A stretch of DNA of 64,000 nucleotides from positions 116,172 to 180,171 of the forward strand of contig NZ_AUML01000005.1 of NCBI RefSeq assembly GCF_000430665.1, read 5' to 3'. Shown one piece after another: positions 1-8,110 of the stretch (position 1 is its first letter; every line of letters starts with the position of its first letter). Source of the DNA: Aquimarina muelleri DSM 19832. Lineage in GTDB: Bacteria; Bacteroidota; Bacteroidia; Flavobacteriales; Flavobacteriaceae. A program made the position numbers and the translations under genes. The notes under the pieces were generated by a model. It was not told the DNA's origin. It worked only from the letters and a program-made list of their open reading frames with translations, and searched no databases.

Positions 1-206
1 GTTCATTTTTATTCTGAAGTAGAAATAAAAAAGAGTATTTTATTACGGTAAATTCAAAGCATGAATTATGTTGCAATAAAAGCTTAGTGACTTAAGCCAA
101 AATATTTATAAAATGCTAATTCGAGGCTTCTGTTATTTTTTATCTAACGCATAGGTTCGACATGATTAACTTAGGTCTAACTCAATTTTTAAAAAGAAGA
201 TAATGT
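1..206. other. Intergenic stretch at the window edge
   Basis: AT-rich sequence downstream of the leftward TPR gene. I see no convincing ORF, hairpin terminator or RNA gene in it. Confidence 0.5.
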
Positions 207-1010
207 TTATTGTAATTGATCCAGCAATTCTCTGGCTTCAGTATTTTTATAGTGGTTTCCTGAAACTAATTCTTGTAATATATTTGTTGCTTTCTCTTTT
301 TCGTTTTGTTTTAGATAGGTTAATGCCAGATACCAATATGCTTTAGAGCTATCTATTGCTTCTGTATTTTTTAGAAGTTCGAAATAATGAAGTGCTTTAT
401 CTAATTGATCCAATTCTAAAGCACAGAGCCCTAAATATATTAATACAGAAGGCTGTTGTTCTTTTTGTGAGAGAGCCGTAAATATTGCGTAACTTTCCTT
501 ATACTTCTTATCTACAAAAAGCCGCTCTCCTTCTGCTAATTTATTATCTCCCCCTCTACTTGTTAATGATGGCAAATCTTCCCATTCACTATGTTTTACA
601 TACATTTCTGTAGTCGAAGATTTACTATTAAACGTATATACTAAAACAAATACTGCTATCGAAGCCGCGACAAGTAATGGTAAAATTATATTTTTTCTCC
701 AAACCCTCTGTTTTTTATAGCCTTGATAATTATTCTTAGCCTTCTGTATCGTTTTTTTTAGTTTCTCTGCTTCTTCACTTCTAAAATAGGTTGTCAAAGC
801 TCTAACATCTTCTTTATCATAATCCCATGATACAACTATATCTTCACTACCTTCTACCTGTGCAAATAACTCTTGATGAATCTTAAATTCTTGTAATAAC
901 TCAGGGTTTTGTGTCAAAGATTTTTCAAACAGTTTTTTTTCTTCAGGCGACAATTCATCCCTTAGGTAAGCACTTATTTGTTTATGATATTTCTCCTGAT
1001 TAATATCCAT
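207..1010 (-). CDS. Membrane TPR protein, likely anti-sigma-like partner of the adjacent sigma factor
   Basis: A 267-residue protein with three parts. Residues 1-50 are a charged helical segment resembling the N-termini of Bacteroidetes anti-sigma proteins, but without zinc-finger cysteines. A single membrane helix lies near residues 108-128 (IILPLLVAASIAVFVLVYTF). The C-terminal half holds about three tetratricopeptide units (LIYLGLCALELDQLDKALHY and AYWYLALTYLKQNEKEKAT). The topology is probably a cytoplasmic N-terminus and a periplasmic TPR region. Its start lies one base beyond the stop of the sigma gene, so the two are co-transcribed. From that context I infer a role in holding the sigma factor inactive and sensing an envelope partner, perhaps the CHAT protease encoded divergently. 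The TPR and membrane assignments are clear; the anti-sigma role is inference. Confidence 0.75.
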   Translation of the reverse strand: MDINQEKYHKQISAYLRDELSPEEKKLFEKSLTQNPELLQEFKIHQELFAQVEGSEDIVVSWDYDKEDVRALTTYFRSEEAEKLKKTIQKAKNNYQGYKKQRVWRKNIILPLLVAASIAVFVLVYTFNSKSSTTEMYVKHSEWEDLPSLTSRGGDNKLAEGERLFVDKKYKESYAIFTALSQKEQQPSVLIYLGLCALELDQLDKALHYFELLKNTEAIDSSKAYWYLALTYLKQNEKEKATNILQELVSGNHYKNTEARELLDQLQ

Positions 1011-1011
1011 T

Positions 1012-1572
1012 TTATTTTAGATTTCTAAATCGTTTATCTGCTTTGATCATTTCAATTAGCTTTGCTTTACATTTAAACACTCGCTGTCTAGCTACCGTTT
1101 CAGATGCATACCCAAGTTGCTTTACAATTTGATCATAAGAGGTTTTTTTAAGAAATAGGTTTAATACATGTTTACAGTTACCAGATAACTGCTCTAATTT
1201 ATCTCTAAATAATTCCCATCGTTCCTGTTCTAGTAAAACATATGTCATATCTAACTCTTCATTTACTAGTTCCTTCACATCATGATTTGTTACCCTTTTT
1301 TGTTTTTTATTTAATTCTCTACGCCACAGATTTTTGCATGCGGTAAATAGGTACGCTTCGAATGAATTATTAATAACCTCTAATTTTCTAAGTTTAATTC
1401 TTGCAGAAATTTGCAGTAATGCTTTTTGAAAAATATCTTCAGCATCTTCTCGTTGCCCATTATTTTTGTACACAAAAGATAGTACCTTATGGAAAAATAA
1501 ATTGTATATTTCAGTAACAATCTTTTCGTCAGACTCTAGAATACCTTTAATAAAATAATTACTTTTTTGCAT
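1012..1572 (-). CDS. RNA polymerase sigma-70 family (ECF-like) factor
   Basis: A 186-residue protein with sigma region 2 at about residues 20-90; the stretch NNGQREDAEDIFQKALLQI is a typical region 2.2 and is followed by a region 2.4-like AYLFTACKNLWRRELN. A C-terminal region 4 helix-turn-helix is visible (TSYDQIVKQLGYASETVARQ). Region 3 is absent, as in ECF factors. It is the first gene of a leftward operon with the membrane TPR protein. A GGGTAAC motif sits about 25 bases upstream of its start, between it and the divergent lipoprotein/CHAT genes. I infer that it controls this island. Sigma factors next to CHAT or caspase-like proteins recur in Bacteroidetes; the target genes cannot be proven from sequence. 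Confidence 0.9.
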   Translation of the reverse strand: MQKSNYFIKGILESDEKIVTEIYNLFFHKVLSFVYKNNGQREDAEDIFQKALLQISARIKLRKLEVINNSFEAYLFTACKNLWRRELNKKQKRVTNHDVKELVNEELDMTYVLLEQERWELFRDKLEQLSGNCKHVLNLFLKKTSYDQIVKQLGYASETVARQRVFKCKAKLIEMIKADKRFRNLK

Positions 1573-1596
1573 CTAGTCTAATGTAAGAAATATATA

Positions 1597-1615
1597 TTTT
1601 TAGGGTAACAAAAAT
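1597..1615. promoter_or_regulatory. GGGTAAC motif in the divergent sigma/lipoprotein promoter region
   Basis: The sequence TTTTTAGGGTAACAAAAAT lies between the leftward sigma gene and the rightward lipoprotein/CHAT genes. Nearly the same string recurs at 5055-5073, upstream of the zinc protease and in the same orientation relative to the rightward genes. The shared context suggests a promoter or operator used by the local sigma factor, but only two copies in this window support it. Confidence 0.45.
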
Positions 1616-1707
1616 AAGTATTTTGAACTAATTGATGAAATCTTACATAAATGAGGTTTTACAGTAAAAAAAATAAGTTAATTTAGTAATTAAATTCAAA
1701 ATAAAAT

Positions 1708-2091
1708 ATGAAAAAAATATTGATTCTTTTAGTTCTTATTCTTGCGAGCTGTTCTACAGACAATGAAAGTATAGTAGAGAATAGCAAAATCAAAGATCTA
1801 CCTAAAGACATTAAAATTATAAATAAACAATCGGATAATGAATATGATACCGAAGGAAAATTAACTATAAAATATAGAGAAGGGATTACCGAAGAACAGA
1901 AACAAAATATCCGAAATGCAGAACACAACTTTCTGCTCTTAGGGGTTGAAATCACAAACTGTAAAGAAGTAGAAATATGGTATATTACTTATTGTTCAGG
2001 ATGTAGACCGGGTCCAAAAATTAAATCTCTACCTAAAGACGCATTAGATAAAACTGCATTAGACTGGTATGGAGATTGTAAAGATTTCTAA
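1708..2091 (+). CDS. Small secreted lipoprotein of unknown function
   Basis: A 127-residue protein with a lipoprotein signal (MKKILILLVLILASCSTDN, lipobox ASC with Cys15), so it should be anchored to a periplasm-facing or outer membrane. The middle segment KLTIKYREGITEEQKQNIRN resembles the start of inhibitor I9 or protease propeptide domains, but the match is short. The C-terminal part has two close cysteines in YCSGCRPGP. It is followed by, and overlaps by 23 bases, the CHAT protein, so the two are probably expressed together. It could be a substrate, inhibitor or propeptide-like partner of the CHAT protease; that idea is speculative. I do not recognise the family with confidence. Confidence 0.7.
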   Translation: MKKILILLVLILASCSTDNESIVENSKIKDLPKDIKIINKQSDNEYDTEGKLTIKYREGITEEQKQNIRNAEHNFLLLGVEITNCKEVEIWYITYCSGCRPGPKIKSLPKDALDKTALDWYGDCKDF

Positions 2092-4840
2092 AAACAATAA
2101 TTTCTTTTCAAAAAGAACTAGAATCCTTTTTGCACGCAAGAGATTAATAATATTAATCTCTTGCGTGCATTTATTCATTTACAACCTCACCTTTGGGCAA
2201 CGTGATTTTAACGCCTTAGATTCTATCCTTGAATATGAAACCTCTCTATCCTATAAAAAGAAGAAAATTGATAGTCTACTACACATAACGGCTAAAAAAA
2301 ACATAAAGGATTTAACCTTTGTGATTTCTATCTATTTTTATCAAAATCAAAACTACACAGATGCATTGTTTTATGGGAATTTGAATTTAAAATCTATACG
2401 TGACCAAAAAAATATAGATTCTTTACCCTATAGACGAAGTCTTTGTAATATGGGTTTGTTTCATTACCAAAATAAATCTTTTGATCTTTCTGAAAATTAT
2501 TATAAATCTGTACTCCTTCAAAATAAAATTGATAAATATCAAGGTAGAGCTGCTTATAGATTAGGAGTCATTCACCAAGAAAACGGAGACTATTACACTG
2601 CTTTAAGCTATTATAAAATGGCAAAAAACTCATATTTCGAAAGCTCTTATACAAAAGGAGAAATAGAATCTTCTATAAAAATAGCAGAAATTTATGAAAG
2701 CCTTAATGGAAAACTAAATCTTGAAAAAGGGCGAAAAATATTACTTGATATTCTTAATTCTAAACGAATAGCTACTATTGATGAAATCTATCTTCAGGAT
2801 ATACACCTTATATTAGGCAACCTATATGATCAAGAATTTTTGGGAGATAAAAACAAGTCTGAAAAACACTATCTTAAATCACTAGAAATCGCAAAAATAA
2901 GAGGTGATGAATTTTTTGAAACAGGGATATATAATAACCTCGGAAATTTATACCTAAAACATGATCTCGAAAAAGCATATTCTTATTTATCAAATGGACT
3001 AAAACACTCTAACTCTAACTGGGTTAAAGCCATATTTCTTCATAATTTAGGAATCTACTATTTTAAAGCAAAAAACTATGAAAAAGCTATAGAATGTATA
3101 GAACTATCTATTACTAAATATCTTAATTTAGACAAGACCTCATCCATAGCTTCTGTTCCCGAAATAGAACTCGAATCCTCTCTATACAAAAACTATATTC
3201 TGGATGCCTATGTGTTTTTAATTGGATATAAAAACATGCACAAAAAAACTAAGAAAGAGCTAAATACCATATATAAAGATATCGATATTGCAGAACGCTT
3301 AATAGATTATATACGTTTTGAAATTGAGGATCAAAAATCTAGATTATATTGGCAAAAACAAGCTTCAAAAATATATCAAAATGCTACAAAAACTGCTTTT
3401 TTAACAAATAACCCTGAAAAAGCTTTCCATTTTATGGAAAAAAACAAAGCAGTACTTCTTCTTAAAGATATTAAAGATAGAGAACTAAAAAAACATGCAA
3501 ATCTACCTAATGATATTCTCAAGAAAGAAGAGCAGTTAAAAAATAATATATACCAACTACAAGATGCTTATGTTTTTAATGAAATTAGCAAGAAAGATTC
3601 TATTCATGACATTTTATTTAATTCAAAAATAATATACCATAATTTTATAGACTCTTTAAAAGTAGATTATCCAAAATATTACAATTATAAAACTCTTACT
3701 AAAATAACTTCTTTAAAAGAACTTCAAAACTCTCTCACTAAGGAACAACTTATTATAGAATATATTCTTAATGAAGAAAATGGTTATGGTTTATTAATAG
3801 AAAAAGAGGCTACAACTTTTTTTGAACTTGAAGATATATCACTATTAAACAAATATATATTAGAGTTTAAATCAAAAATAAGATCTCCATTTATTACCAA
3901 AAAAGATTTTGAAAGTTATAAAGAATTGGCTTTTCTATTATTTCAAAAATTATTCCCATTTAATAATGCCTCAAAATATATATTCAATAAAAAAATTACT
4001 ATAATCCCCGATGATAACCTGCAAAATTTTCCTTTTGAAGCACTGATTATTTCAAAAAAAGAACTTGCCTCAGAGTCTTATTTAATCACAAGTGCAGAAA
4101 TTAACTATGCTTATTCTATTTCATTTCTAAAAGAGAATCAAAATATTTCTCGAAATTCTACAACTAATTTTACTGGCTTTGCACCTGTATATTTTACCTA
4201 TGACAATCAATTAACAGCTCTAAAAAGAAGTGAAAATGAAATAATCGATGCTGAAAACTTTTTTTCTGGTCATTTATTTACCAAAAACAATGCTACAAAA
4301 GATACGTTTTTACAAAATACCCACGATTCTAAAATAATTCATCTCTCTACCCATGCTAATGCAACGGACTCAATTATACCATGGGTTGCTTTTGGGGATA
4401 AAAAAATGAGTTTAAACGAATTGTACACTACAAAAAACAATGCTGAGTTAGTTGTATTAAGTGCCTGCAACTCTGCTCAAGGAACACTTAATAAAGGAGA
4501 AGGGGTAATGAGTCTGGCAAGAGGTTTTTTCTATACTGGTGCCAATAGTGTAATTTGCTCTCTATGGAATGTGGATGATAAATCCGGACAATACATAACT
4601 ACTAACTTTTATAAACATTTAAAAAAAGGAAATACAAAATCAAAAGCTCTTCATTTAGCTAAGCTAGAGTACTTAAAAAATCATAGCCTTAGCGAAACTT
4701 CCCCTTATTATTGGTCTTCTCTTATCCTTATTGGAGATGCTGGCTCAATAAATACTTCATCTTATTTATGGGTATGGTTTTTAATTATAGGAAGCTTAGT
4801 TTTCATTATTTTTTTATGGTGGCTTAAGAAACGGAAATAA
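2069..4840 (+). CDS. Secreted, membrane-anchored TPR-CHAT domain protease
   Basis: A 923-residue protein. A hydrophobic signal segment lies at about residues 25-43 (LIILISCVHLFIYNLTFG). Residues 50-460 are a run of TPR units (for example AAYRLGVIHQENGDYYTALS and TGIYNNLGNLYLKHDLEKA). The C-terminal third is a CHAT (caspase HetF associated with TPRs) peptidase domain with His762 in HLSTHANA and Cys800 in VVLSACNSAQG, the expected dyad. A last membrane helix (about 898-917) ends in KKRK, so the protease should face the periplasm and be tethered at its C-terminus. The ATG used is the only one near the signal peptide. It overlaps the lipoprotein gene, and a perfect 39-bp palindrome falls inside the signal-peptide codons. 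Its position beside a sigma/anti-sigma pair suggests an envelope-stress or proteolytic signalling role (inference). Confidence 0.88.
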   Translation: MEIVKISKNNNFFSKRTRILFARKRLIILISCVHLFIYNLTFGQRDFNALDSILEYETSLSYKKKKIDSLLHITAKKNIKDLTFVISIYFYQNQNYTDALFYGNLNLKSIRDQKNIDSLPYRRSLCNMGLFHYQNKSFDLSENYYKSVLLQNKIDKYQGRAAYRLGVIHQENGDYYTALSYYKMAKNSYFESSYTKGEIESSIKIAEIYESLNGKLNLEKGRKILLDILNSKRIATIDEIYLQDIHLILGNLYDQEFLGDKNKSEKHYLKSLEIAKIRGDEFFETGIYNNLGNLYLKHDLEKAYSYLSNGLKHSNSNWVKAIFLHNLGIYYFKAKNYEKAIECIELSITKYLNLDKTSSIASVPEIELESSLYKNYILDAYVFLIGYKNMHKKTKKELNTIYKDIDIAERLIDYIRFEIEDQKSRLYWQKQASKIYQNATKTAFLTNNPEKAFHFMEKNKAVLLLKDIKDRELKKHANLPNDILKKEEQLKNNIYQLQDAYVFNEISKKDSIHDILFNSKIIYHNFIDSLKVDYPKYYNYKTLTKITSLKELQNSLTKEQLIIEYILNEENGYGLLIEKEATTFFELEDISLLNKYILEFKSKIRSPFITKKDFESYKELAFLLFQKLFPFNNASKYIFNKKITIIPDDNLQNFPFEALIISKKELASESYLITSAEINYAYSISFLKENQNISRNSTTNFTGFAPVYFTYDNQLTALKRSENEIIDAENFFSGHLFTKNNATKDTFLQNTHDSKIIHLSTHANATDSIIPWVAFGDKKMSLNELYTTKNNAELVVLSACNSAQGTLNKGEGVMSLARGFFYTGANSVICSLWNVDDKSGQYITTNFYKHLKKGNTKSKALHLAKLEYLKNHSLSETSPYYWSSLILIGDAGSINTSSYLWVWFLIIGSLVFIIFLWWLKKRK
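2131..2169. terminator. Perfect 39-bp palindrome at the lipoprotein-CHAT junction
   Basis: Two 19-bp arms, TGCACGCAAGAGATTAATA and its exact complement, meet around a single base. The hairpin begins 40 bases after the lipoprotein stop and lies inside the signal-peptide codons of the CHAT gene. It is followed only by a weak T-rich stretch. It may act as a terminator or attenuator that lowers CHAT expression relative to the lipoprotein, or it may be a protein-binding site. The structure is certain; the role is not. Confidence 0.55.
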
Positions 4841-5140
4841 TATTCCTTAAAAACTCCTTTACTTCATTTTTTGATATTATTAGAATAGCTATCTCACTGT
4901 GTTTTTTGAAACTAAAAACAGATCGACTTGCTTGTTAGCCATCGCCAAATAAATTATACCGCCCTACAGAGGTCATTAGAATCATTTTATTGATTAGCTA
5001 TGCGACTCAAGAGAGTTTTTACATTGAGGGCTGATCTGTTTTTATTTTTCTTTTTTTTTAGGGTAACAAAAAACTATAACAAGAACTAACTATCACAAAA
5101 GTCAGGAAATGAAAACAACTAAAAATTACAAATTACAAAC
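4841..5140 (+). ncRNA. Intergenic region holding an inverted-repeat, possibly structured RNA (4913-5044)
   Basis: A 12-bp inverted repeat (TAAAAACAGATC at 4913-4924 and its complement at 5033-5044) brackets about 108 bases. A second nested pair (GCCCT at 4961, AGGGC at 5027) sits inside it. The right arm runs into a long T stretch, as at the end of a rightward terminated transcript. No ORF lies inside. It could be a small structured RNA, a leader for the zinc protease gene, or a miniature repeat. Confidence 0.35.
5055..5073 (+). promoter_or_regulatory. GGGTAAC motif upstream of the zinc protease
   Basis: TTTTTTAGGGTAACAAAAA, about 68 bases before the start of the metalloprotease. It matches the motif at 1597-1615 over its whole core and flanking T and A runs. 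This suggests that the protease belongs to the same regulon as the sigma/CHAT cluster. Confidence 0.45.
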
Positions 5141-6646
5141 ATGAAAAATAGCCTTAAATTAGTTTACTTTTTAATTTTATCATCTATACACCTAATTTTT
5201 GCCCAAGAAGATGGGATGATACATGAAAATCCTACCGAATTTCAAACAATAATGCCTTTTTTTGGAGAACAATGTGGAACACACTCTCCTCCCCCTACAA
5301 AACGTGACTTAAACAAATCCGGGGCAGAAGTCGGAAGCAACCCTGTATTTACTAATACACAATATGTATTGAATGTAAAAGTTCATTTTATAAGTAATAA
5401 TGTTCCTGTAGCAGATCAACAAAATAAAGCATTAGACATTGTAGGGTCATTAAATATTAATTATAATCCAGCTAACATTTTTTTTAAATATAAAGGATAT
5501 GATAATATATCAAATCCCGCATTATTAAATTTTAACAGCACTAACATAAATACCCATTTCACACTCTCTACCCCAGATGCTATTCATATTTTTATTAGTG
5601 ATACGTTTAATGGACAATCTCCCACAAGCCAAGGTACAAATGGTATATGTATTACCAGAATGGCAAATTTTGGAAGTGGGTTTAATATATATGATAAATT
5701 TATTGTTATCCGTAAAGATCAAATTCCTGTATTAAACTCTTCTGCTCCTTCTAATATTGATTTTAAATATTATACGTTAGCACATGAAATGGGGCATTAT
5801 TTAGGACTTTACCATACTCACACGCAATGGAAAATGGTAGGAGGACAACTGGAAGAGGCCAACGATGCAGAATGTGGGCTAGAAGAAAATTATAATGGAT
5901 CCCAATGGAGCACCCTAGGAGATAGAATACAGGATACTAATCCTGACAGATCTATCAGAAAATATATGAATGGAAGTGCAATGTACAACTCTAATTGCAC
6001 TATCAGACCTCAAGGTTGGCAAGCTAACGCAACTTGTTCTACTTCTGTAAACTTTAATTTATTCAATCCATCTATGAATAATATCATGGCATATTATAAT
6101 ACCTGCAGAACTGGTTTTTCGCAAGGTCAATATACCTACATGAAAAACTTTATTGCAGATGAATCTGTTCCAAATCGTTTCTTAAACACAAAAATGAACA
6201 CTATTGATGCTTTATATCTTGCTTTTGAAGGAGGATATGCTGGTGGCCATCAAGGAACTCCCCCTCCTAGTACTATTCTTCGTTTTCAAAAAGGATTTGA
6301 TTATGAATTTGTGGGGTGTGGACAAACCACCCCTTCGGTTATACAATCGTATGGAATACATCAAATACCTACCGGACACCCTTATCTTACTAGTATAAAA
6401 ATTACTCAAGTCTCTAATACAGATACACAAAATTGCAATTATCCTATGCCATCTTCTTTTAATGGTGGAGAAGTTATAACATTTGATACTATGATGTATG
6501 GTGGAGATTATGAAATTAAAAAATTAAATAATCAAGAAGTCCTAAATGAAAATTTAATAAACTCACTACCTAATGGTCATCATATCATCAAAAAGTATTT
6601 AGACAATGGCCAAATTTTAGAAAGTAATATTATTAAAAACAAATAA
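5141..6646 (+). CDS. Secreted zinc metalloprotease (pappalysin/M43-like metzincin)
   Basis: A 501-residue protein with a cleavable signal peptide (MKNSLKLVYFLILSSIHLIFAQ, ending at about residue 22). The metzincin zinc motif HEMGHYLGLYH starts at His215 (HExxHxxGxxH). A conserved IMAYYNTCRTGFS stretch about 100 residues later supplies the Met-turn. I see no T9SS C-terminal sorting domain; the protein ends in a short lysine-rich tail. It lies downstream of the CHAT gene behind the shared GGGTAAC motif and ends at a strong hairpin terminator. It could be a substrate of, or act beside, the CHAT protease. Family assignment rests on the zinc motif and Met-turn spacing. Confidence 0.85.
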   Translation: MKNSLKLVYFLILSSIHLIFAQEDGMIHENPTEFQTIMPFFGEQCGTHSPPPTKRDLNKSGAEVGSNPVFTNTQYVLNVKVHFISNNVPVADQQNKALDIVGSLNINYNPANIFFKYKGYDNISNPALLNFNSTNINTHFTLSTPDAIHIFISDTFNGQSPTSQGTNGICITRMANFGSGFNIYDKFIVIRKDQIPVLNSSAPSNIDFKYYTLAHEMGHYLGLYHTHTQWKMVGGQLEEANDAECGLEENYNGSQWSTLGDRIQDTNPDRSIRKYMNGSAMYNSNCTIRPQGWQANATCSTSVNFNLFNPSMNNIMAYYNTCRTGFSQGQYTYMKNFIADESVPNRFLNTKMNTIDALYLAFEGGYAGGHQGTPPPSTILRFQKGFDYEFVGCGQTTPSVIQSYGIHQIPTGHPYLTSIKITQVSNTDTQNCNYPMPSSFNGGEVITFDTMMYGGDYEIKKLNNQEVLNENLINSLPNGHHIIKKYLDNGQILESNIIKNK

Positions 6647-6674
6647 TCTATACTCTATTATAAAATAAGTTCTA

Positions 6675-6719
6675 ACAAAAAGGCAGAATTTTCTTATAGA
6701 AAATTCTGCCTTTTTGTTT
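6675..6719. terminator. Bidirectional rho-independent terminator
   Basis: The hairpin arms AAAAGGCAGAATTTT and AAAATTCTGCCTTTT enclose a short loop. A T run follows on each strand, so it can end both the rightward protease transcript and the leftward hppD transcript. Confidence 0.85.
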
Positions 6720-6841
6720 TTTAGTTCAATTCTAAAGTTTTGGTGATAATACACATCAATTACTAAACTCCAAGAGGCTAAATTATTTATTTTTCAACTT
6801 AGAATTCAGTCTTTTATAATAATATTCGTTATTTAAAAATA
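6720..6841. other. Short convergent intergenic spacer
   Basis: AT-rich sequence between the terminator and the hppD stop codon. I see no ORF or structure in it. Confidence 0.5.
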
Positions 6842-8005
6842 CTATAAGGTTCCTCTTTTAGCTTGTTCTCTTTCAATAGATTCAAAAAGCGCCTTAAAAT
6901 TACCAACACCAAAGGATTGCGCTCCTTTTCTTTGAATTATTTCGATAAACATAGTTGGTCTATCCAAAATATTCTTCGTAAATAACTGTAGCAAGTATCC
7001 TTCTTCGTCCCTATCTATTAAAATTCCATGCTTTTTAAGAACTTCAACATCTTCGTCTATATCCCCTACTCTTTCTAATAAATCATCATAGTAAGTTTCT
7101 GGAACATACAAAAACTCTACTCCTCTTTCTCTCATTTTAGAAACGGTTTCTACAATATCATCTGTTGCTATTGCTATATGCTGCACCCCTGGTCCATTAT
7201 AAAAATCCAGATATTCTTCTATTTGAGATTTTTTCTTTCCTTTTGCGGGCTCATTGATAGGAAATTTAACACGACCATTACCGTTACTCATTACCTTACT
7301 CATTAATGCTGTATATTCTGTAGAAATATCATCATCTGCAAAGGATACAATCTGAGCAAACCCCATAACTTTACCATAAAATTCACACCAAGTTTGCATT
7401 TCATTCCATCCTACATTACCAACCACATGATCTATAAACTTTAATCCTACAGGTTCAGGATTATAATGAGACTCCCATTTTTGATACCCTGGCAAAAAGA
7501 CACCATTGTAGTTTTTTCTTTCTACAAAAATATGAACTGTTTCTCCGTACGTATAAATTCCAGATCGAATTACATGACCATGCTCATCTTCTTCCCGAGT
7601 TGGTTCCATATAAGGTTTTGCTCCTCTACGAGTAGTTTCTTCATAGGCTTTTGTTGCATCTTCTACCCATAACGCTACTATTTTTACAGCATCTCCATGA
7701 ACATCAATATGTTTATTAATATCTCCTCCCTGACCGAGTGGTGATGTTAATACCAATCTTATTTTATCTTGTTTAAGCACATACGACACTCTATCCTTTA
7801 ATCCTGTTTCTAGCCCTGCATATGCTTCGGACTGAAAACCAAAAGCTGTTTTATAATAATGAGCTGCTTGTTTAGCATTACCAACATATAACTCTATATA
7901 ATCTGTTCCTAATAAAGGAAGAAAATCTTCTGCTTCGGTAAATATTTTTTTTAAGCTATATTCTGTATTTTGTAACTCTTTTAGATTTTTTGTTTCTATT
8001 GCCAT
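6842..8005 (-). CDS. hppD: 4-hydroxyphenylpyruvate dioxygenase
   Basis: A 387-residue enzyme of the vicinal-oxygen-chelate fold that converts 4-hydroxyphenylpyruvate to homogentisate in tyrosine breakdown, using Fe(II). Two VOC halves are visible. Iron ligands fit the His in FIDHVVGNV, the His in GVQHIAIATDD and the Glu in MFIEIIQRKG. The C-terminus FGVGNFKALFESIEREQ is characteristic of HPPD. The length is normal for the family. It lies 105 bases downstream of hmgA on the same strand, giving two consecutive steps of the pathway. The divergent TetR-family gene beyond hmgA is a likely regulator. Confidence 0.97.
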   Translation of the reverse strand: MAIETKNLKELQNTEYSLKKIFTEAEDFLPLLGTDYIELYVGNAKQAAHYYKTAFGFQSEAYAGLETGLKDRVSYVLKQDKIRLVLTSPLGQGGDINKHIDVHGDAVKIVALWVEDATKAYEETTRRGAKPYMEPTREEDEHGHVIRSGIYTYGETVHIFVERKNYNGVFLPGYQKWESHYNPEPVGLKFIDHVVGNVGWNEMQTWCEFYGKVMGFAQIVSFADDDISTEYTALMSKVMSNGNGRVKFPINEPAKGKKKSQIEEYLDFYNGPGVQHIAIATDDIVETVSKMRERGVEFLYVPETYYDDLLERVGDIDEDVEVLKKHGILIDRDEEGYLLQLFTKNILDRPTMFIEIIQRKGAQSFGVGNFKALFESIEREQAKRGTL

Positions 8006-8110
8006 TTTTTATCTTTTTAAACCATATTTACATAAGAATGTCAATTGCTAAAACAAAAGACCGCTTATTACATTACTCTAAACTGACTTATTATAAGTAC
8101 TATTTTTGTT

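Noticed and set aside
1683..1955. Minus-strand 90-codon frame opposite the small lipoprotein
   Set aside because: It is a shadow of the lipoprotein reading frame; the plus-strand product has a clear lipobox.
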